Origin: Priapulus caudatus
Taxonomy: Eukaryota; Priapulida; Priapulimorpha; Priapulimorphida; Priapulidae
Direction: 5' to 3'
Length of the DNA stretch: 64,000 bases
Assembly (NCBI RefSeq): GCF_000485595.1
Contig: NW_014577334.1
Location: forward strand, 61,468 to 125,467
Both the position numbers and the translations under genes were made by a program. This document shows, one piece after another, positions 28,185-38,270 of this stretch. Under the pieces are notes generated by a model. That model searched no databases. It was not told the DNA's origin and worked only from the letters and a program-made list of their open reading frames with translations. Within the stretch, counting starts at the first letter, position 1. Each line of letters opens with the position of its first letter.

Positions 28185-31100
28185 GGACAGATAGATAGAT
28201 GGATAGATAGATGGATAGATAGGTGGATGGATAGATAGATGATGCACTTCTACTTCGCTACCAATACATGTCCATGTTGCGATTTAGTAATTTTTTATTT
28301 AATTAATTATTTTTTATTTAATATTTTTTTATTTTTTTATTTCTGATAATTGATTATTTGTTTTCATAATCGATTTTTGAATTTGAGACTAATCGATCGA
28401 TTTTCGATTATAATCAATCATCGGGACATCACTAGCTATATATATATACTGACATGTGTATGAAATATGTGCAGATTAGGTGTTATTACCTATGTTCAGC
28501 CCTCGCCTGTGCCTCGAGCAGAATAGCTTCCTGCTTGAGATGAATGCTACGTATGTAAGCCCTCCATGAATTCCATGCCCTCAGCACGCACTTCCACTCT
28601 GCCAGTGCTCGCACCTGCCCCATCTGTGCACGCTTCTGCAGTAGCAAGCTATACCAGGCTGCGAACACTCTACGTTTGGACTGAAATAATGGAATACCAA
28701 TCAATCATCAATCAATCAATTATTTGTTATTATCAGGAATTTATGGATATTGTCAATAGCTAATTCCAATTTAAAGGGGTTCACATCAGTTCCTGCTTAG
28801 GCAATGAATTTTCATGATGCAACTGCAGTAATGCACAAAAATACCTGTAGATTTCGTTTGACTTCAATAACAGCTAGTCTCTCGATGATTTGAGATTCAT
28901 TTTTCAGCTTGAGAGCAGAGGCTGGTTCGGGAACAGATACATCATGCCGTACATCAGCAACTGCACATCTGCCAGCACCAACGGTAGCATCAATGCTTTT
29001 CCTTACGCGTTCCTCTCGTTTCTTCTGTCTGGGCCAAATAATAGGTAAAGACAGTAAAATAATTGATGTAATCAATTGAAGTTAATACTTCATTCAGTAA
29101 TACGTTCAATATTAATATGTTATACTAATCAATTAATAGTTGCTGCATTAATTAATCTATAGCTTCAAAAGATAAGGGAACGTTTACATTACATGATGCC
29201 ATGACAGTAATTCACCTAAGTTTTTTAAGGTTATCTTCTGCTTCTCTCCTCATTTGCATCTCCCTTCGTAATGTTGCCATTTCTTTCTGAAGTTCCATCT
29301 CCTCTTGTTTTTCTTTTTGTCTCCGCTCATGCTCCTCCTTCTTCAACAATTCCTTGGCCTCCAAAACAGCTGCTTTTCTAGCAAGCTTCTCCTTCTGCTT
29401 TTGCCATTTCTCTTTTTCCATGTGCTGACGGTTTTCCCTCACCTTTGCAAAGAAATATTATCAGCAGACCAAGTTACACAAGAATAAACCTATGTGGTAA
29501 TGTATGTTTGGTGTTTTCATATTGTGTGTGAATAGGTTGAAAGCTTGTTATATAATAGAAAGTATTCAGATAATACACATGCCGGGGAAATGCACATATA
29601 TAGCTTGTTTAATAAGACATAGGACTTACAATTAACAAAATATTTTTATATATTCATAAAACCACTGGTGTAATAAAAAAATATAAATACAAAAAATACA
29701 AAGAAATACCCATAGAGTTTATTACCTGCTTATGTCTCATTTCCATTGTGGTTTTAGGATCAGTGACATTCTTTGTTTCATATTGTCTAAACCACGTGGA
29801 TTGCTTCTCTATGGCGATTGGGGTTGAACGCATAGAGTTCAAAATAGAAGCAACAGCAACAGAATCATCTCTCTCCTGAATCTCATGGTATAGATCTAAA
29901 ATAGAAATTTTCAAAGAATAACATCAATCCCTCAGACGTTTTACCTGTTTTTGTTTAAATAAGTATTTCTACGACCTCTGTGTGCAAGTATACAATTATG
30001 TAACTATCAATAATTTTCAAACCTTTGCTATCAGTACTTATATCTTTGTCTTGATGAGGACACTGCCACTGTGGGAATGGTACAGAATGGTCTCCAGTGT
30101 CATCTGTTATCTCATCATACAGTTTTTCTCTGAGCCAGGTGTTCACAATTACTTGCGCTATGGCAAAAAGTGTTTGCCATGCATATTATGGTTATAATAG
30201 CACTAATACTTATGTGTGTATGCGTGAGTGCCTGTGTGCATGCATACACGCAGAATCTTATATTAATTATGAAAATACAATTAACCAACTTCATCATAAC
30301 ACAGAAAACTCTAGTGTCCATACTGTAGTTAGTATATATGTAATTAGTATACCTTCTGCATGGCTAGCATCTTCTAACTTCTCATTAATATCACCGCTTG
30401 CACTAAACATGTCTTCCCTGCCATTCGAATATTTATGTACGTCTTTTATCCACCGCTGTATATCTACGCTGGACTCTCGGCTACTCTAAAAACAGGTAAC
30501 AGGCATTCGCAGTTAGCAGTGTTATTAACGAACAAATTACACATTCATCCAGCCTCGGACTCCCAAACACATAACTCATGAAGCCTTATTTGTCCAGATG
30601 ACCACATGCAAGTAAGGTTTCACACGTTATTCATGCAGTTGATCCAGCCAATATTAACTGGAGAACCACAATCTGGAATTTTGGTGCTCCCAGGCACTCT
30701 TAATCTGGCACTTACAAGTGCTTCAAGTACATGTATACATGTAATTTCTGTCTGTGTAATGCATATATAAAAACCATTTATTCCTGTGCGCACAAGCAAC
30801 ATATGCACCTGAATACATCAATATGTGCTGTGAGCTGGCCTTAAAACAACATACAAAAAATCTGTCAATCAGCAGTGGGTGGGAATATTGGACCAAACTG
30901 AGAGCAGATAAATTATAGACTCTGTGTGTCTCTATAAAAGCCCCAGCATCTGATATTCGCCCATTCCTCGTGTGACAATACGGTACACACATGATTTGCC
31001 TGATGACCAGAGATATAGTATTATCCTTTTATTAATATGATTGTAAATATTAAATCTTATTAATATTATTAACAAATATGATTAGTTATTGTTAAAATTG

Positions 31101-32020
31101 AGCGCTCAATTTTGTTACTGTAAATATAGTATCAGTAATAAATTATCGCAATTTGTGGTTATTTACTCTTGATAATATATGCTGTGCATGAAAACGTCCA
31201 GATTTCAGTACATCTTATATATGCTTTGATACAACAGAAAACAAAACTGTTGTAACCATAACAGTATTTTTAACTTAAATTAAAATTCTATACAAAAAGA
31301 CATTAAAAAAATGTGAAAATGTTGCAAAATAATACGGACGCGAAGCCGTTCTGGAAGTCATAACTTAATTATATATAAATAGTATCATAAGGATGAACAT
31401 GGTAACCAGTGATACCCCGAGTCCTTGTACTGATACTGATATATATGTATTATATAATATATAATATATATTATATATAAATATATATATTATATATATG
31501 ATATGAATGTATTATGTTAAATAACAAAAACATATATTATCATGTATTATGATGTTTTTATTAGCCTAAGAATTTGTTTTATTGTAGTTTGTAGCATATT
31601 TGCCTGTATGATCTGCGATTATCCGTGCAATAAACTTTATTTGAATTTGAATTTGAATTTTTATTGATTTCTTCCCTGTACTTGTAGTGTTTATTTGCGG
31701 AATTGAAACTATTTCTACTACAGTTTGCATTGTTGACGTGTAGATTAGATAACCTATGACGCGTTTTGTCTTCGATATAGTCGCTTGGAATCTGAAAAAT
31801 AATCCATACGATGTTACTGTCGTAACTTACGTATTTAAACCAGTTTGTTCGCTGTCGCGCAGACTTCTGGCACAGTGACACAACACAACAAACTGAACAA
31901 TCTCACTGTTCCATGTTTATTTGGAAATTATCACTTTCGTTAAAACACATTATTTACACTTACGGATACATGTGACGCTTTTGTAGCCTTACGATTTTTC
32001 CTTTCCTCTGTGTTATTCAT
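21208..32020 (-). CDS. CCDC191: CCDC191, coiled-coil protein with Sfi1-like W repeats
   Basis: Fifteen coding exons on the minus strand: 32020-31964, 30485-30353, 30157-30023, 29895-29726, 29442-29216, 29028-28845, 28680-28490, 27604-27391, 24941-24737, 24181-23985, 23422-23012, 22515-22355, 22094-21962, 21695-21541 and 21361-21208. Phases agree throughout and give 908 aa (family about 936). Landmarks shared with vertebrate CCDC191 are DIQRWIKDV near the N-terminus, [17 protein letters not shown], a charged coiled coil, [14 protein letters not shown], and a Gln-rich helix followed by a second RE-rich coiled coil. Short helices with a central Trp recur ([55 protein letters not shown]), resembling Sfi1 centrin-binding repeats. 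Exon 8 is present twice (see 25888-26101). The exon 11 donor is GC instead of GT. Confidence 0.9.
21875..21946. repeat. GA microsatellite
   Basis: GAGAGA tract with GGGA interruptions just downstream (in gene sense) of CCDC191 exon 13. Confidence 0.9.
23836..23915. repeat. TA microsatellite
   Basis: Long AT/TA run in CCDC191 intron 10. Confidence 0.9.
25313..25392. repeat. CA microsatellite
   Basis: CA run with CGCA interruptions in CCDC191 intron 8. Candidate frames across it are artefacts. Confidence 0.9.
25766..26800 (-). repeat. Duplicate copy of the CCDC191 exon 8 region (gap 2)
   Basis: This block matches 27269-28243 nearly base for base, including the 214-bp exon 8 (here 26101-25888, with intact splice sites and frame) and the start of the GATA microsatellite. 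Exon 8 is not a multiple of 3, so splicing both copies would break the frame. A 10-N gap lies between the copies. The likely cause is two haplotype contigs placed side by side; a true tandem duplication is the alternative. Confidence 0.8.
26513..26962. repeat. GATA microsatellite
   Basis: About 450 bp of GATA/GATG units with variants. Minus-strand frames read YLSIYLSI for up to 179 residues and are artefacts. It runs into a Helentron-like end at about 27050. Confidence 0.95.
26963..27051 (+). mobile_element. Helentron-like 3' end next to a GATA tract
   Basis: After the GATA tract the sequence ends with CCCGGACAACGCCGGG, a short hairpin, then TATCCTGCTAG and TATAGC. The arrangement is the same as in the element ending at 20868: microsatellite, hairpin, terminal CTAG. 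Confidence 0.45.
27080..27089. other. Assembly gap of 10 N
   Basis: Ten unresolved bases in the CCDC191 exon 8 region, lying between two near-identical copies of the same locus. Confidence 0.99.
27239..27268. repeat. Palindrome GTATCCCC...GGGGATAC
   Basis: Near-perfect 30-bp palindrome with a TTC loop (arms GTATCCCCACGAAC / GTTCGGGGGATAC). It sits directly at the left edge of the second exon 8 copy and downstream of a GGC-repeat stretch. It is probably the end of a short interspersed repeat. Confidence 0.6.
28008..28243. repeat. GATA microsatellite, second copy
   Basis: Shorter allele-like counterpart of the tract at 26513-26962, following the second exon 8 copy. Confidence 0.95.
28250..28434. 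mobile_element. Partial hAT-like element end
   Basis: The stretch ending TCGATTATAATCAATCATCGGGACATCACTAG matches the right end of the hAT-type element at 34865-35248. The left end was not found, so it is a truncated or diverged copy in CCDC191 intron 7. Confidence 0.5.
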
Positions 32021-32393
32021 TTTAGTGCAAAAATGTAATAAAATGTTACGAAAATATAAACTTTTACACTACTGCATCGCCATGTTGTTTATATATAGAC
32101 CAAGGGATTTGATTCGTCGATACGTTAGAGCAGTGTTCATTGGTCATTCTTTTTCCTTTTCGTCCAACCGCTACTGCCGTATCGCCACCTATGGTCGCGC
32201 CAAATTCCATTGAATGGTACCGAATGTCATGTAAGGTTGATCAAAGATTCGTCTCTTATTCATGTTAATAACATTATTTCTGTGTAACTCGGACTAAATA
32301 TGTTTATGTCATCACGTCCGTGAATAGTTGCTTGACATTCTGGTGATTTTTCTTAAAGGTTTATAAAGTTTTTCTTTAGATATTACAGGAAAC
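32021..32393. promoter_or_regulatory. Divergent promoter CCDC191 / Cut8-like gene
   Basis: Only 373 bp separate the two divergent start codons. The region has an inverted CCAAT box (CATTGGTC near 32138-32145) and a perfect E2F-type site on the minus strand (TTTGGCGC, 32197-32204). There is no clear TATA box. Splice-like signals before the Cut8-like ATG hint at a 5' untranslated intron. Regulation by these sites is inferred from motifs only. Confidence 0.6.
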
Positions 32394-35300
32394 ATGAACA
32401 CTACTACACCGAGACAAGTTTTTGGAAATGCACAGTCTGTTCAGAACCTCGGTCGTGCCCCACCTTTTGCTGGACAGCAGCGAACTACTGGTAAGTTATT
32501 AGTTTGTAATTTTTACGCAATCGGTTACGAAGAGTTGTAACTGTACTTTGTAAATGATAGTTATATAAATAATAACTTATTACTCTGCCAAATATAAATA
32601 ATAGCAACGGCCGGTAGCATTATTTCTTAGCGCCATAAATCGAGATCGCGGGCTGCATTGTCAGAAGGGCAATATTGTCACGTTCGTATTAAAACACATA
32701 AACTGAAAGAACTAATATTACAAAATAGTCAAGTCTCTGGAAAAACCGTTTGTTCTGTAGTATTTGTATTACTATATCATTAAAATACAATTACAAGTAT
32801 TAAAACAAAGCAGTCTCATCGCTACAAAATGGTTGGGTCAGGAGAAAGATGGAAGTGGCTTGCTGTTTCTACACTACATCTCTCGATCCTCTTCAACCAC
32901 TGCAGGTCTAAGTTAAATTAATTACCCCCTGTCCTAGTGCCAGCTGTCACCTACAGTGCCCAGGCAGACTTCCACTACACTCTTTCTAGTAATCTATGTG
33001 TGTTAATTGCTATTATAACAGAATGTACTACCAATATACCATGCGCTTCGTTTTAGAACAAATGTGTTATTACACAATTATTGTCCCATTAATTGCTGAT
33101 ACAGTACATGTATAGTTCAAATATCCCATAACAAGTACCTATATTTACTCTAAACCTATACCTACCCTTTACACTAAACATTGCTTTTTGGAATTTTTTA
33201 ACGTAGGTACGCAGACCCACACACTGGTCACATGGTTGACTGACCCCCACACTACCCCCGTACCCTGTACTGTAGTTTTGTTTTTGTATAGATGATCATA
33301 GATGCATGCAAAGGTCTAATTAGACTGTCATAACCCTGCATTGTTCAGCCAGAAATTGTCCCATGTTTTCCCATGCCTCCTAATGTAACCTCTCACCATA
33401 GGTGCAGTCAGCTGGTGGTAGTGAACTTAGAGGGGTGTAAATCTGAAAAGAATGAACATACATGAGGTGTTAAGCACTCATTCAGTAGACTAAGACGGCT
33501 TAGCAATTGTCACCATTAGCTGCATCATGACATCTCATCAGTGTTGCTGGTTCCACATGATGTCACACATGTGCACCTATTGTCAACTGCTTGGAAATTA
33601 ACCTGGTTTGTCTACACATTATGATAATGACAGGAGCCCAATGAAACAGGATTTTAAGAACAAAAGTTGCTTCCCAATGTGGTGATCAGGTGACATGTCC
33701 AGACAAAAATGGGTACTATGACAAGAATGAGCTAGATACTTAGTATTTAGTAACTACCATAAGGATATGTGACTGCCTAACTGTAGAACTCCAGAAAGAC
33801 TAATATTGCATCGAATACAAACGTCATTTGATATTTTGTTTGCTTATAGGGCCTGGCCAAGCTTCAGGTAGACCTTGCCCTACCTTTGTGCCTCTGTCAC
33901 CTGACGAACATGTGATCATCTGTAGAAGACACAATCCAGTCGGAGGCAGCGAGCCGGGAGATTTAAATGATCTGGGTAAGGAATACAGTCAAACCTCAGT
34001 TATCCGAACAAGATTTCAAGGTCTCGTGAGTATTTAACGGTAATACGATCAGATCAGTTATTCGAGCAAAATACTCCCCACCCGTCTCGTTCGGATAATC
34101 GAGGTTTCACTGTAGTAGGAATTAAGAGAGTGGAAACATTCATTTGGTGTTCAAACTGTTCATTAATATTACACAATAGTGACACAAAGAGCAGTTGAGC
34201 ATTTTTAATTCATAGGATGAACATAGAACTTGTATAGAGTGTGCAGCTGTAAAACGTGTTGCAGAGCAAGAAGTACTCGGCCTGTTCAATACTCCACCAA
34301 AGACTCCTAAAGAATCTACGGCTTCAAGAAAACGCTTGCAGCTTTCGCCCAGTTCCTCGACAGATGGTGACTATAGGTTTGAGCCACCCAGGACTAGTAG
34401 TCCATTCCCGCTGCTGAACAGGGTTAGTGCTTTTATACTGGAGTATACTTTTATACTTTTAGTGTTTTATAATGTTTGATACTATTGGTAACTAATCGTA
34501 GTAGAATCTTAGGATGACCCTTTGAGTCTGCATATCAGCATTGCAAGATATATATAGTTATATATATATATATATATATATAGTTACACTGCCTTCTGTG
34601 TTTACTAGTTGCAGTCATTCTTCTCATTGTTGTTCTGTGTAAGGCAGCCATTTAATTTAGTCCTGTTGTGCTGTACAGTCATACCTCATTAACCCAATGA
34701 TCGGTGCACTTGCAGAGCTTTTCCGAACCGAAGAAGCTGAGACTACACAGGCCGCAGCATCACATCCCGCTGCTAACACAACTGCAGGGCCTCAGTCACT
34801 CACAGCTAGTCGATACCATCGAGCAGCTTCTGGAGCACCATCCAGATCTCGAGAAGGTTAGCAGTAGTGATGGGAATCGATTGGAATTTCATCATCGATC
34901 ATCGGTTTCACCCAACCGATCGATGATCGAAGATAATCGGTTGAATGTTATTGATCGCGGCTACCAGATATTGAAATATATCATATATCATATAATACAG
35001 TATTTTTATGGTACAATATTCTAAAAGCTATGTAACAGTATTATACTTGTTTGTGTTTGGTGTAGGTTAGATTTGAGCTGTAAAATAAATAAAAAAAAAA
35101 AAAAAATAAAGAGTCATTTCATCAATGTTTGCACATTGTTAAAAAAAAATTGTTTTGATTATCGATTATTTATTTTCATAATTGAGCGCTTAAGTGGTTG
35201 CTGCAAACGACTGAGTTTCGATTATAATCGATCATCGGCACATCACTAGTTAGCAGTCCATCCAAGATTAGCTGCCACCCGCGAAACACGCGGGAAATCC

Positions 35301-36580
35301 TGTACGATCTAAATGTATGCTTGTGTGTATCTGGAGAAGGCTATGAATCGGCCAGTAAGCATTGCTAGTTGCAACTTTTCCGCAGTGTATTTGTTTTAAA
35401 TTGGTGTTATTTTTTAGCAGAGTAATGAGTAACGTGTTGTCTCCTTTGACAGGAGTTGAGCGACATTCTTCCAAACCCAGATCTACATCCACTAGAGGAG
35501 CAGCTTTCTCAGCTTAAGCATAATGTTTATCGGTCCTTTCCATCTGTGAGGTTTGGCTCATCACGCAGGGATTCTTACTGTTACAAGAGGGTTTCCACTC
35601 ACCTTGTTGCATTCAAGGTTTGTTGTCCCATGTTATTATGCACCAAACATGAAGCGATAGATTTCCTCTGCATTTTAATGTTATAGTTGTAGTTATTTAT
35701 AATTTTCGTTTCAACGTTAATAGTATAAAACTCTTAGAATCGCTTACTTCCGACTTTCTGTCTAAATCTATCTAGCTATTTTTTATATCCTCTAACTTTA
35801 AATTTCTTGTGATTATTTTTCGTTATTTTCCTACAATTTGCAGCTACACCTATCTAGTTACATTGGTGTGCAGTCTAATATATGTGCTTAATTGTAGTTA
35901 ATAATTGTGATTGAAAACCTGGTAGCTTGCCTTACAAGTGCTAATATAATCCAAGATATCTTGTCATTAAATGCATTTCATTTGCTTACAGAAAACATGC
36001 TTGGAACAGGGTCGGGTGCTTCTGAAGGCTGAAAGCTGGCTTGCAGCACTAGAGTACGTGTTCATGGCGTGGACCTACACTGGGCAGCTACCACAGTGGG
36101 AGGATCATGCGCATAATAAATGCAAGCTGTCCTGTTACAGGGGCCTAGCTGTGCAGTGCATGTACGTCCTAAAAAATGCTGTTCTGGAAAAGGAACAATA
36201 CAGAGACATCAGGGAGCAGTAAGTGTCGCCATGAATAATAACCCTGCTATAGATAAGCTTTTGAGTGTAGTCATTAGGGTTTCCAAACTTCCAGTGTAAT
36301 GGTGGAAATGGTCATGCTGTGCACCAGTGTAGTATAGTGGAGGCATAGAATTAGTGGCGCACATGCAGTCGATATGCACATTGACAGTAGATAATTTTGC
36401 TTGACTTCTTGTTATTATAATTAATGAAATTTAATATAAATTTATTTTTAAAATTTTATTAAATTTAAATTTACTAAAATATTACTGCTTGATTACAGGA
36501 TTGTCTGGTCGAATGAGATGTGCGGCGAGATTGAGCCGTGCATCAGAAAGATAAATGCCATCCTTGATACCCTACCCTGA
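32394..36580 (+). CDS. Cut8/STS1-like nuclear proteasome tethering protein
   Basis: Seven exons: 32394-32490, 33850-33975, 34238-34422, 34716-34856, 35453-35617, 35992-36218 and 36499-36580 (stop TGA); phases close, 340 aa. The N-terminal half is Pro/Ser-rich with a basic patch (ASRKRLQL). The C-terminal half starts SHSQLVDTIEQLLEHHPDLEK, then ELSDILPNPDL, LEEQLSQLKHNVYRSFP and YCYKRVSTHLVAFK, then an all-helical segment (LAALEYVFMAWTYTGQLPQWE). This order and spacing fits the Cut8/STS1 family, which anchors the 26S proteasome at the nuclear envelope and chromatin in yeasts; a Drosophila Cut8 is known. The exon 3 start is uncertain (AG at 34214-34215 is stronger but breaks the frame). Two DNA transposons sit at the donors of exons 2 and 4. 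Confidence 0.75.
33986..34112. mobile_element. pogo/Tigger-like MITE
   Basis: 127 bp bounded by TA on both sides. The inverted ends are CAGTCAAACCTCAGTTATCCGA and TCGGATAATCGAGGTTTCACTG. Ends and TA target site are those of pogo/Tigger elements of the Tc1/mariner superfamily. No coding capacity. It begins about ten bases after the donor of exon 2 of the Cut8-like gene. Confidence 0.85.
34556..34582. repeat. Short TA microsatellite
   Basis: TA run in intron 3 of the Cut8-like gene. Confidence 0.85.
34865..35248. mobile_element. Non-autonomous hAT-type element with 8-bp target duplication
   Basis: 384 bp with ends TAGTGATGGGAATCGAT and ATCGATCATCGGCACATCACTA. It is flanked by perfect 8-bp direct repeats GTTAGCAG (34857-34864 and 35249-35256), the hallmark of hAT transposition. 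The left copy of the target duplication begins at base 1 of the intron, so it is also the splice donor of exon 4 (GAG AAG|GTTAGC). The interior is AT-rich with an A run and no transposase frame. Confidence 0.9.
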
Positions 36581-38270
36581 GTGGCAGGAGTACCCATAGT
36601 CAATTCTAGCAGCTCAACGTAAGTCACCTGTAAAACCTAGGATACCCGTAAATGAACTGCTTAAAAACGTGATGTTACATGAAGTTTTGCAATTAAAATT
36701 GTAGACAAGGGAAGCTCTGCGGACAACCTCTATTTGCTGTGTTGATAGAATGTCCACAGACCTGTGTTAATTGAGTTTAATTTGAAGGATTTATATTCTT
36801 GTTAGTTAATTTGATTGTACGTATGTGCAACAAGTGAGGGTTTTGTAATTTTTGCAGATAATGTAATGTAGGTTATTGTAGATTTAAATTACAAACTAGT
36901 TTTTAATTGTTGATAATTGAATTGTTAGTCTTAAATGGTCAATGGCCTTTTCTGTTTTTGTACTATGCTCATTTCTTACTAGATGATGGAAGTATATCTT
37001 AACAGAATTAAAGCAACCATAATTTTAATATTTAAATATTTTTGTAAAAATCCGTGTGTGATACGTTTGTTGCGTGTAAAGTGGTAGCACGTATTAATTA
37101 ACAAATTGCAATTAGCCATGTGTTGAATTAGCATCATGGTTAATTAGACAATTCCAGTTATTGTACTTCTCGACCGTGAATAGTCATTATTGTTAAATGC
37201 ATTTTACTTCTACTGAAAATCACTGCTCAATTTGCTGTTAAAATTACACCTCAGTTATTAACAATATTCTCTACCTGATCTCACCATAGTACGTTCCAAA
37301 TATTATTTGCAGGGTACTTAAAAGCAAAAGATATTCGGTATTTTTAGACTTGATAACTATTAGTAAAGCTTACAATTTTTTAACCTTGAATGATGCATTT
37401 CCATGGGAGTTTTAAAATGTGTGCGAGCTGACAACGTATGTGTATAAACTCTGTATGAGTAGTTTGTTAATATAAATTAGAATTTTACTATAACATTAAT
37501 AATATTTGCAGTAACTTGACCCTTGCGGGACAAACAATGAAATAAGCAATGTACATTTACCAAAGGTATTGTTGCTGTACCTTATCAGCAAGTGTCTTGT
37601 TTAGAAACCGTTGTGTGTTTAAAGTTAGCTAGTGTATTTTATCGGTGATAACGGTTAACGTTTGTGCCAAAAGTTGTACATTTATAGTTCAAAATTGTAA
37701 ATAAAGTTTTGTGTTCTATAAACCATGTTCAGTGTCTAATTATGGCAATTCATGGAAAATTTCCACAGCAAACAATGAAAAATACTTTGATTCATGGATT
37801 GAAATTATATTTCGTTTTACAATTACTAACATTTGTGCGAAAAGCTGTACAATAAATTCTACGATTTGAATGTTTTTTTTGCTCATAAAAATCACCAAAC
37901 CGTTTCAGAAAATGACAGGCAGACTTATAAAAAACTTTTAACATTTTTAAAATGTCACTTTCCGCAGATTGTAAAAAAATACTTTAGACTCCCAGATAAT
38001 TACTCAAACAGTTTACACATGTACAGGACAAAGACAAAACATTGGAATCCAGATGGAAGGTAAACGGTGTGCCATCAAATCCCACAAAAATAGCAAAACT
38101 GCTACAAGAATAACACAGCAGAAGAATCCTTGCTACCAGATCTCAACCATGGCTCCCCCTACCACCCGTTTCCTGGCATTGCACGTCTACTTGATGTCAC
38201 ACAGGCAATGGAGCTGTGGGAATCTCGACATGGCTTCCCCTACCACTCCCCGTTCCTCGGCATCGCGAGT
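36581..38270. other. Convergent intergenic region Cut8-like / dynein
   Basis: 1.7 kb, AT-rich. It contains the long 3' untranslated region of the Cut8-like gene with AATAAA at 37700-37705 and the 3' untranslated region of the dynein gene on the other strand. A degenerate second copy of the dynein terminal codons lies at about 38132-38202. No other gene was recognised. Confidence 0.6.
37700..37705 (+). terminator. Candidate polyadenylation signal of the Cut8-like gene
   Basis: AATAAA followed by a GT/T-rich stretch (GTTTTGTGTTCT), about 1.1 kb after the stop codon. Confidence 0.5.

Noticed and set aside
31579-31881. Candidate CCDC191 exon ([12 protein letters not shown]...)
   Set aside because: Exon 1 (ends phase 0 at 31964) joins exon 2 (30485) without it, and the frame runs into a repeat terminus.
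34216-34237. Cut8-like exon 3 starting at the stronger acceptor (34214-34215)
   Set aside because: In the phase left by exon 2 this gives GGA TGA, an immediate stop; the acceptor at 34236-34237 is in frame, though weaker, so the boundary stays uncertain.
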